DNA of 19,191 bases from DASXTS01 sp036505275 (GTDB taxonomy: Bacteria > Actinomycetota > Actinomycetes > Mycobacteriales > Pseudonocardiaceae): contig DASXTS010000117.1 of NCBI GenBank assembly GCA_036505275.1, positions 1 through 19,191 of the forward strand, read 5' to 3'. The notes beneath the pieces are model-generated. The model did not search any database, was not told the DNA's origin, and was given only the letters and a program-made list of their open reading frames with translations. The translations under genes and the position numbers were made by a program. Shown piece by piece: positions 13,581 to 19,191 of the stretch (within the stretch, counting starts at the first letter, position 1; each line of letters opens with the position of its first letter).

Positions 13581-15230
13581 GAGCAGGGCGCGGACCGCGG
13601 TGCGCAGCGTGGCCAGCCGCGTGCGGGCCCGCTCCTTCGCCGCCGGCAGCGCCGCCGGGTCGGCCACCGGCGCCACTACCTCCAGGTACGCCTTGAGCTT
13701 GGGCTCGGTGCCGGACGGGCGGACCACCACGCGCATGCCCGCACCGGAGAGCCGCACGCCGTCGGTGCGCGGGAGCAGGTCCTCTGCGCGCACCGGCTGA
13801 CCGTCCACAGTGGACGGCAGGCCGGCCCGCACCCTGGCCATGGCGGCGCCGGCCGATCCGGCCAGCGGCACGGTCACCGGCTCCGTGAGGTGCACCCCGT
13901 GTTGAACGGCGATGGCGTCCAGGTCGTCCAGCAGGGTGCGGCCGGCGGCCTCGAGGGTGGCGGCGAGATCGCAGGCCAGCACGGCCGCTGAGATGCCGTC
14001 CTTGTCGCGCACCACATCGGGGTCGACGCACAGCCCGAGCGCCTCTTCGTAGCCGAAGACCAAGCCGGTGCCCTTGCCGTCGCCAGCCCGCACTATCCAC
14101 TTGAAGCCGGTGAGCGTTTCGTCGTAGCGCGCTCCGTACTCCTTCGCGATCGCGCCGAGCAGCGACGAGGACACGATCGTGGTGGCGACCAGCGGTTCGG
14201 GGTGGGTCGTCCGATCCAGGGTGGTGAGCACGTGCCGGCCGAGCAGCACACCGGTCTCGTCGCCGCTGAGCATCCGCCAGCCGCCTTCCGTGGTTGGCAC
14301 GCCCAGCGCGCAGCGGTCCGCGTCCGGGTCCAGCGCGATGGCCAGGTCCGCGCCGATGTCGGCGGCGAGCGCGAGCAGCCGGTCGACGGCGCCCGGCTCC
14401 TCCGGGTTGGGGAAGGGCACGGTGGGAAAGTCGGGGTCGGGCTCTCGCTGGTCCGGCACGTCGTGGACGTCGGCGAAGCCCGCCCGGTGCAGCGCGGCCC
14501 GCAGGGTCAGTCCACCGACGCCGTGCAGAGGCGTCGTGACGATCTTCAGCGCCTTGGCGGTGCCGGTGGCCCTGGCCGCCGCGCTGTCCACATAGGACTT
14601 CACGAGGTCGTCCCCGAGCGTCGTCCACGTGTCCTTCGTCGGTACGGCCACGGCCGGTGGCGCTGCGGCTATCTCGGCCTCGATCTGTACGTCCGCCGGC
14701 GGTACGAGCTGCGCGCCGTCGTCCAGGTACACCTTGTACCCATTGTCCCGCGGCGGGTTGTGCGACGCCGTGATCTGCACGCCGGCCACCGCGTGCAGCC
14801 GGCGCACCGCGTACGCGGTGATTGGCGTCGGCAGCGGCTCGGGCAGCACCCGCACGTCGAAGCCGGCGGCCGCCAGCACCCCGGCCGCCGCCGCGCAGAA
14901 CTCCGCCGAGCGGTGCCGGGCATCCCGGCCGACCACCACCGTCCCCCCGCCGTGGCCGTTGGCGTTGAGCCAGGATGCCAGCCCAGCCGTGGTCCGCAGC
15001 ACCACCGCTGTGTTCATCCCGTTCGGTCCGGCCCGCACCACCCCGCGTAGCCCCGCGGTGCCGAAGCCCAGCGGCCCGGCCATCCGCTCCGCCAGCTCCA
15101 CGGCGGCCTGCTGGTTGCCCGCCATCGCGTCAGCCAGCACCCGCTGCAGCTGCGCCCGGTCTCCGGCGTCCGGGTCGTCAGCGATCCACCGGAACGCCGC
15201 GTCCCGAAGTACCGGCGTGAGTCCCGCCAC
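13572..15230 (-). CDS. pmmB: Phosphohexomutase/phosphopentomutase (alpha-D-phosphohexomutase superfamily)
   Basis: Moves phosphate between the 1 and 6 (or 5) positions of sugars. The 552-residue product has GFGTAGLRG (55-63), the phosphoserine loop TASHNPP (Ser156), the Mg2+ motif DPDADR (Asp301, Asp303, Asp305), the sugar-specificity loop GYEEALG (393-399) and the phosphate-binding loop RPSGTEPKLKAYLE (504-517). All four active-site elements are intact. It lies directly after purine nucleoside phosphorylase (56-nt gap), like Mycobacterium deoD-pmmB. A role converting (deoxy)ribose-1-phosphate to the 5-phosphate for DeoC is therefore plausible, although phosphoglucose or phosphomannose cannot be excluded. 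GTG at 15230 is supported by TAGGGT 8 nt before it, and the longer upstream frame is antisense noise. Confidence 0.88.
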   Translation of the reverse strand: MAGLTPVLRDAAFRWIADDPDAGDRAQLQRVLADAMAGNQQAAVELAERMAGPLGFGTAGLRGVVRAGPNGMNTAVVLRTTAGLASWLNANGHGGGTVVVGRDARHRSAEFCAAAAGVLAAAGFDVRVLPEPLPTPITAYAVRRLHAVAGVQITASHNPPRDNGYKVYLDDGAQLVPPADVQIEAEIAAAPPAVAVPTKDTWTTLGDDLVKSYVDSAAARATGTAKALKIVTTPLHGVGGLTLRAALHRAGFADVHDVPDQREPDPDFPTVPFPNPEEPGAVDRLLALAADIGADLAIALDPDADRCALGVPTTEGGWRMLSGDETGVLLGRHVLTTLDRTTHPEPLVATTIVSSSLLGAIAKEYGARYDETLTGFKWIVRAGDGKGTGLVFGYEEALGLCVDPDVVRDKDGISAAVLACDLAATLEAAGRTLLDDLDAIAVQHGVHLTEPVTVPLAGSAGAAMARVRAGLPSTVDGQPVRAEDLLPRTDGVRLSGAGMRVVVRPSGTEPKLKAYLEVVAPVADPAALPAAKERARTRLATLRTAVRALLAG

Positions 15231-15238
15231 GACCCGCG

Positions 15239-15244
15239 ACCCTA
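15239..15244 (-). promoter_or_regulatory. Leaderless-type -10 box for the phosphohexomutase gene
   Basis: TAGGGT on the minus strand ends 8 nt (CGCGGGTC) before GTG 15230. It lies inside the 56-nt gap after the phosphorylase gene, so the mutase may be transcribed on its own as well as by readthrough. Confidence 0.45.
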
Positions 15245-15286
15245 GCCGACGTGCCCCGGTTCGCCGGTGTACCAGCGCGGCAGGTA

Positions 15287-16075
15287 TCAGGCGCCGGCCA
15301 CGAGGTCGCGCAGAAGCTGGCCCATGCGGGTGGCCGCGGCCCGGCCGGCCGCGAGGACCTCGCGATGGTCGAGGGGCTGGCCGGTGATGCCGGCGGCCAG
15401 GTTGGTGACCAGCGAGAGGCCGAAGACCTCGGCCCCGCCGGCGCGCGCGGCGATGGCCTCCAGGACCGTGGACATGCCGACCAGGTCGGCGCCCAAGGTG
15501 CGCAGCATGCGGATCTCGGCGGGGGTCTCGAAGTGCGGGCCGTTCAGGCCGGCGTAGACGCCCTCGGTGAGCGTCGGGTCGATCCCGGTGGCGACTGCGC
15601 GCAGCCGCGGCGAGTAGAGGTCGGTCAGGTCGACGAAGGCCGGGCCGACCAGCGGCGACCTGCCGGTGAGATTGAGGTGGTCGCTGATCAGGACCGGCTG
15701 GCCGACCTGGATGCCCTCGCGCAGGCCGCCGGCAGCGTTGGTGAGCACGATGATGCGCGCGCCGGACGCGATTGCGGTCCGCACGCCGTGCACCACCGCC
15801 GCGACGCCGTGGCCTTCGTAGCCGTGCGTGCGGCCGAGCATCACCAGCACCCGGCGGCCGTTGACCCGCACGGAGCGGATGCTGCCGCCGTGGCCCGCGA
15901 CAGCCGGCGGGGTGAAGCCGGGCAGCTCGGCCATGGCCACCTCGGCGGACGGTTCGCCGATGACGTCGGCCGCCGGCCGCCACCCGGAACCCAGCACCAC
16001 GGCGATCTCGTGACTGCCGGTTCTGGTGGCACGGCGCAGCGCGTCGGCCGCCTGCGCAACCGTCTCGTCGGTCAT
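15287..16075 (-). CDS. punA: Purine nucleoside phosphorylase (trimeric, type I)
   Basis: Splits (deoxy)inosine or (deoxy)guanosine with phosphate to base and (deoxy)ribose-1-phosphate. The 262-residue sequence shows VVLGSGW (Ser30), GHGG (61-64), GRTHGYEGH (Arg82, His84), TNAAGGL (112-118), SDHLN (131-135), GPHFETPAEIRML (Glu183) and the ribose-binding VGMSTVLE (Met201). Asn225 in VTNLAAG is the 6-oxopurine-selecting residue, and His237 follows in LDHREV. This is the trimeric mammalian/mycobacterial type, not the hexameric E. coli DeoD type. ATG at 16075 has TACGCT 8 nt upstream and no Shine-Dalgarno. It heads the unit with the phosphohexomutase gene. Hairpin family 2 copy B separates it from the kinase gene upstream. 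Confidence 0.93.
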   Translation of the reverse strand: MTDETVAQAADALRRATRTGSHEIAVVLGSGWRPAADVIGEPSAEVAMAELPGFTPPAVAGHGGSIRSVRVNGRRVLVMLGRTHGYEGHGVAAVVHGVRTAIASGARIIVLTNAAGGLREGIQVGQPVLISDHLNLTGRSPLVGPAFVDLTDLYSPRLRAVATGIDPTLTEGVYAGLNGPHFETPAEIRMLRTLGADLVGMSTVLEAIAARAGGAEVFGLSLVTNLAAGITGQPLDHREVLAAGRAAATRMGQLLRDLVAGA

Positions 16076-16083
16076 GGCCGTGC

Positions 16084-16089
16084 AGCGTA
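16084..16089 (-). promoter_or_regulatory. Leaderless-type -10 box for purine nucleoside phosphorylase
   Basis: TACGCT on the minus strand ends 8 nt (GCACGGCC) before ATG 16075. It abuts the shared flank of hairpin family 2 copy B, so the repeat occupies the place where a -35 element would lie. Confidence 0.5.
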
Positions 16090-16093
16090 TGGG

Positions 16094-16137
16094 TCGTGAG
16101 TGGTAAATGGTGTGCCAGCACCACTGACCACTCACGA
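16094..16137 (-). repeat. Dispersed hairpin, family 2 copy B, over the kinase stop codon
   Basis: Outer arms TCGTGAGTGG (16094-16103) and CCACTCACGA (16128-16137) pair over 10 bp without mismatch. An inner TGGTG (16108-16112) pairs with CACCA (16119-16123) around a six-base loop. The kinase stop codon (TCA at 16132-16134) lies in the right arm, so the element forms the gene's 3' end. It shares stem, AAATGGTG segment and flank with copy A at 1717-1755 but has a different loop. Confidence 0.75.
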
Positions 16138-18072
16138 GGGAGCGAAGCTCCCCACCACCGCCGAGTACAAGGCGTCGGCGGCCTTCTGCTGGTCGGACGG
16201 CACGATGACCTTGATCACCCAGAGATCCGTGGCCGTGGGCCGGAGGTAGACCAGGGTGGTGCGCAGCAGTTCGCCGCCGGTGCCGCCCGAGCCACGCTGC
16301 ACCGTGCGAAAGCTGGTCTCGAACGGCCCCTCCCTCGCACCGTCCGCGGGCGGCCCCGCCGGGTTGACCGGCTGCGCGACCAGGTCGTCGACCGGCCTGG
16401 CCATGCTGGCCCTCAGGTCGGCCAGGTAGCTCTTGACGGACCCGGCCGGGTAGTAGCCCGGTAGGTGGTCCACAGCAATGGCGCGGTTGCCCTCGGGCGA
16501 AACGAACATCGCAATGATCGGCGTGTCCTCGTCGCCCAGCGGCGGCCGGTAGGTGGCCCAGCCGTCGGGCACGCCGATGGTGAAGGTGGCGATCAGGGGC
16601 TCGGTGGACCCCGGCCGGTCATTGGTGACCGAGATCCGCTGCACTCGCAGGGCGTCGCGGCCCTCGCCGCGCTGGCTCGCTGCGCCGCCTCGGCCTCCTG
16701 GGCCTGCTGTGCCTGCTGTGCCGCCGGCGGACAGCTGCGGCAGCAGTGGTGCGCCGGCCGCCCACCGGGACAGCCCGAAGCCACCGGCCGCGCCGCCAGC
16801 GAAGATCAGCACCACACCCAGCGCCAGCGCGACCGTAGCGACCCAGGAGCGCCGCCGACGCGCCGCCAACCCCCCGGCGCCCGGGTACGGCCCGGAGACC
16901 CGCACACGGGCGGCTCCGGCGGACCTGCCGGCCCCTGCTACGCCGCCGGCCACGCCGCCGGCGACGCCGTCGGCGACACCGCTGGCCTGACCGCTGGCCA
17001 GACCGCGGGAGCCGCCACGCCCGGCGCCGCCACCAATCCCGACCCCGCCGCCAACCCCAACCCCAACCCCACTGCCGCCAATGGGCCGCGGTGCGAACGG
17101 CAGCGGCCCGGGATCTGCCGCCAGCGGCGCGTTGAGGTCGGTGCGACCGGTGGCGTCGGCCGCCGCGGCAATCGGCAGGCCGACCGTGGACTCGGCCGGC
17201 AACGGCAGCACCGTGGTCTCCGATGCGTCGTGCAGTACCCGGCCGTCGGCCGGCAGCAGCGGACGCAGCAGGCGGCAGACCTCGGCCAGCGGCATCCGCC
17301 GGGTCGGGTCCTTGACCATCAGGCCGCTGATCACCGGCGCCAGCGGGCCGTCGGCCGGCCGGGGCACCTCGCCGTTGACCACGGCAGCCACGGTGGACAG
17401 GGCGTCCCCCGCGTCATAGGGCGGGCGGCCATGCACCGCGGCGAAGAGCGTCGCGCCGAGGCCCCACAGGTCCGCGGCCGGACCGACCACGCCACCCGAG
17501 GCGGCCTCCGGCGCGATGAACGCCGGCGAGCCGAGCGTCATGCCGGTCACCGTCATCCGCGCATCGGCGACGTTGCGCGCGATGCCGAAGTCGGTGAGCT
17601 TGATCCGGCCGTCGTCCGGGCCGGCGCCGATGAGCACGTTGCCCGGTTTGACGTCACGGTGTGTTATGCCGGCGTCGTGCGCCGCGTGCAGCGCACTGGC
17701 CACCGCGTAGCCGACCTGCGCCGCGCCGGCGACGTCCAGCGGGCCACGCTCGGAGATCACCTTGGCGAGGCTGTCGGCCGGCAGCAGCTCCATCACCACG
17801 AACGGCTCGCCGTCCTCGCGAACCACGTCGAACAGCGTCACCACGTTGGGGTGCGAGAGCACCGCGATGGCGCGTGCCTCGCGCAGGGTGCGTTCGCGCA
17901 GTGCCTCGGCCTCGGCGCGCGGCATGCCCGGTGGCGGCGGCACCTCCTTGACCGCGACCCGGCGCCGCAGCACCTCGTCGTAGGCGGCCCACACCGTGCC
18001 GGTCGCACCGCGGCCGAGCACCTCCTCCAGCCGGTACCTGCCCGCCAGGTAGCGCGGTCCGGAAGTGCTCAC
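16132..18072 (-). CDS. Membrane serine/threonine protein kinase (PknB-type) with extracytoplasmic domain
   Basis: A 646-residue transmembrane kinase. The kinase domain (about 12-270) has GRGATGTV (20-27), Lys42 in VAVKEV, HRDVKPGN (138-145, catalytic Asp140), DFG (161-163) and the APE motif (187-189). It is a complete, RD-type active kinase. A disordered Gly/Val/Ala-rich juxtamembrane region (about 280-405) includes GVG-type and GVAGGVAGG repeats. One membrane segment near 410-434 follows, and then a roughly 175-residue exterior domain (470-646), which has no PASTA repeats and no family I recognise. It may sense an external signal. GTG at 18072 was taken because family-like sequence (GPRYLAGRYRLEEVLG) starts there. 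GTG at 18078 or 18087 and ATG at 18129 are alternatives. Divergent from the mutase gene (55-bp gap). Confidence 0.85.
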   Translation of the reverse strand: MSTSGPRYLAGRYRLEEVLGRGATGTVWAAYDEVLRRRVAVKEVPPPPGMPRAEAEALRERTLREARAIAVLSHPNVVTLFDVVREDGEPFVVMELLPADSLAKVISERGPLDVAGAAQVGYAVASALHAAHDAGITHRDVKPGNVLIGAGPDDGRIKLTDFGIARNVADARMTVTGMTLGSPAFIAPEAASGGVVGPAADLWGLGATLFAAVHGRPPYDAGDALSTVAAVVNGEVPRPADGPLAPVISGLMVKDPTRRMPLAEVCRLLRPLLPADGRVLHDASETTVLPLPAESTVGLPIAAAADATGRTDLNAPLAADPGPLPFAPRPIGGSGVGVGVGGGVGIGGGAGRGGSRGLASGQASGVADGVAGGVAGGVAGAGRSAGAARVRVSGPYPGAGGLAARRRRSWVATVALALGVVLIFAGGAAGGFGLSRWAAGAPLLPQLSAGGTAGTAGPGGRGGAASQRGEGRDALRVQRISVTNDRPGSTEPLIATFTIGVPDGWATYRPPLGDEDTPIIAMFVSPEGNRAIAVDHLPGYYPAGSVKSYLADLRASMARPVDDLVAQPVNPAGPPADGAREGPFETSFRTVQRGSGGTGGELLRTTLVYLRPTATDLWVIKVIVPSDQQKAADALYSAVVGSFAPS

Positions 18073-18127
18073 CGGCACATTGTCCACTCGGGCGTCGATC
18101 TGGGTCCGGCTGTGGTGCGATAGGCGC

Positions 18128-18980
18128 ATGGGCGAGCCAAAGCGGGCCGAGTCCGGGTTCGAGCTGCGGCCGGTGTACCGGCCCGACGATGTGGCGCCGG
18201 GGCTGGCCGAGCGGCTCGGGGAGCCGGGCGAGTTCCCGTTCACCCGCGGCGTGTACCCGACGATGTACACCCAGCGGCCGTGGACCATGCGCCAGTACGC
18301 CGGGTTCGGCACGGCCACCGAGTCCAACGCGCGCTACCACCAGCTGCTGCGCGCCGGGCAGACCGGCCTGTCCGTGGCGTTCGACCTGCCCACCCAGATG
18401 GGTTTCGACTCCGACGAGCCGGTGGCCTCCGGCGAGGTCGGCAAGGTGGGCGTGGCGATCGACTCCATCGAGGACATGCGGACGCTCTTCGACGGCATAC
18501 CGCTGGACGAGGTGTCCACCTCGATGACGATCAACTCGCCGGCCGCGGTACTGCTGCTGCTCTACCAGCTCGTGGCCGAACATGCCGGGATCGACCCGGC
18601 CAAGCTCACCGGCACCATCCAGAACGACGTGCTCAAGGAGTACATCGCCCGCGGCACGTACATCTATCCGCCGGCCCAGTCGCTGCGGCTGATCACCGAC
18701 ATCTTCCGGTACTGCAAGACCGAGCTGCCGCGCTGGAACACGATCTCGATCTCCGGCTATCACATGGCCGAGGCCGGCGCCACGCCCGCCCAGGAGATCG
18801 CGTTCACGCTGGCCGACGGCATCGAGTACGTCCGGGCGGCGCGCCGCGCGGGGTTGGCCGTCGACGACTTCGCGCCGCGGCTGGCGTTCTTCTTCGTGGC
18901 CAGGACCGGCCTGCTGGAGGAGGTGGCCAAGTTCCGCGCCGCGCGGCGGATCTGGGCGCGGATCATGCGGAACGAGTTCG
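18128..18980 (+). CDS. Acyl-CoA mutase large subunit (methylmalonyl-/isobutyryl-CoA mutase family), N-terminal part, interrupted by fold-back
   Basis: The first 284 residues of an adenosylcobalamin-dependent carbon-skeleton mutase. Conserved segments are RGVYPTMYTQRPWTMRQYAG (40-59), GLSVAFDLPTQMG (80-92), IDSIEDMRTLFDGIPL (111-126), TIQNDVLKEYIARGTYIYPP (163-182) and SISGYHMAEAGAT (207-219, His212 active site). The wording of these motifs is closer to the IcmA/acyl-CoA mutase large-subunit group than to classical MutB or to ethylmalonyl-CoA mutase, but I could not settle substrate. ATG at 18128 is the first codon of the divergent intergenic region. At 18980 the sequence turns back on itself. 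The true continuation (EAVSPRSQMLRFHTQTAGVQ onward to QSLHTNSF) can be read only on the minus strand of 19127-18970. Downstream parts lie outside the window. Confidence 0.85.
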
Positions 18981-19191
18981 TGTGCAGCGACTGGGTGCCC
19001 CCGAGCACGGCGGCGAGCGCCTGGACGGTGACCCGCACCAGGTTCACCTCCGGCTGTTGCGCGGTGAGCTGGACGCCGGCGGTCTGGGTGTGGAAGCGCA
19101 GCATCTGCGACCTTGGCGAAACCGCCTCGAACTCGTTCCGCATGATCCGCGCCCAGATCCGCCGCGCGGCGCGGAACTTGGCCACCTCCTC
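18917..19191. repeat. Fold-back: perfect 64-bp inverted repeat around an inverted mutase segment (probable chimera)
   Basis: 18917-18980 is the exact reverse complement of 19128-19191. The 147-bp centre (18981-19127), read on the minus strand, continues the mutase protein in frame after the right arm. The window is thus gene segment A followed by the reverse complement of A plus B. The switch point has an 11-base match (18970-18980, GAACGAGTTCG) to the complement of the end of B. This is typical of strand-switch chimeras. Plus-strand translation after 18980 is meaningless even though the frame stays open. Confidence 0.9.

Noticed and set aside
13572..16124. 850-codon version of the phosphohexomutase frame
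   Set aside because: The first 298 codons are an alternative frame of purine nucleoside phosphorylase. The mutase proper begins at GTG 15230.
18080..18088. Second DnaA box (TTGTCCACT)
   Set aside because: It has one mismatch to the actinobacterial consensus and lies within or beside the kinase start; chance is likely.
18073..18327. N-terminal extension of the kinase beyond GTG 18072
   Set aside because: The added residues lack kinase-family character and run into the divergent mutase coding region; a start at 18078, 18087 or 18129 cannot be fully excluded.
18760..19185. 141-codon minus-strand open frame as a separate gene
   Set aside because: Its first part is the mutase continuation read from the fold-back, and its second part is antisense mutase. 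It exists only because of the inverted junction.

Overview
The window is high-GC DNA with strong G/C third-position preference, many GTG starts and frequent leaderless-type promoters. It reads as a chromosomal segment of an actinobacterium. A Micromonosporaceae-like host is my guess from gene content and order, not something I could test. There are no rRNAs, tRNAs, intact insertion sequences or CRISPR arrays.

The backbone is a nucleoside salvage and catabolism neighbourhood. It comprises the 3' end of adenosine deaminase (2-157), deoxyribose-phosphate aldolase with two co-transcribed aldehyde dehydrogenase-family genes (5057 to 1767, minus strand), uracil phosphoribosyltransferase (11980-12603), and purine nucleoside phosphorylase with a phosphohexomutase/phosphopentomutase-type enzyme (16075 to 13572, minus strand). 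Together they form a plausible route: adenosine to inosine, phosphorolysis to a base plus (deoxy)ribose-1-phosphate, isomerisation to the 5-phosphate, cleavage by DeoC to glyceraldehyde-3-phosphate and acetaldehyde, and oxidation of acetaldehyde.

Inserted around this backbone are: a conserved actinobacterial protein often auto-named 'primosomal protein' (262-1611); a metal-dependent amidohydrolase (5152-6378); a decayed patch with a SnoaL-like pseudogene and a second gene fragment (6393-6804); endonuclease V plus a haloalkane dehalogenase-like hydrolase (6881-8502); a membrane NodB-deacetylase/GT2-glycosyltransferase fusion with a small membrane partner (8616-11185); a DinB-fold mycothiol-type protein (11274-11942); a frameshifted small membrane protein (12610-12880); a ribbon-helix-helix/Fic toxin-antitoxin-like pair whose Fic motif lacks its histidine (12894-13502); a Ser/Thr protein kinase with an extracytoplasmic domain (16132-18072); and the start of a B12-dependent acyl-CoA mutase (from 18128).

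The least expected structure lies between and at the ends of genes. Two unrelated families of long hairpins each occur twice at gene 3' ends, in the same orientation relative to the gene they follow (182-230 and 5099-5147; 1717-1755 and 16094-16137). A run of seven decamers abuts and includes a stop codon (13511-13580). At least seven genes have a TANNNT box 7-8 nt before the start codon. The last 275 bases are a fold-back: a perfect 64-bp inverted repeat around a 147-bp inverted piece of the mutase gene, most likely an amplification or assembly chimera, so the mutase is not readable beyond 18980 on the plus strand.
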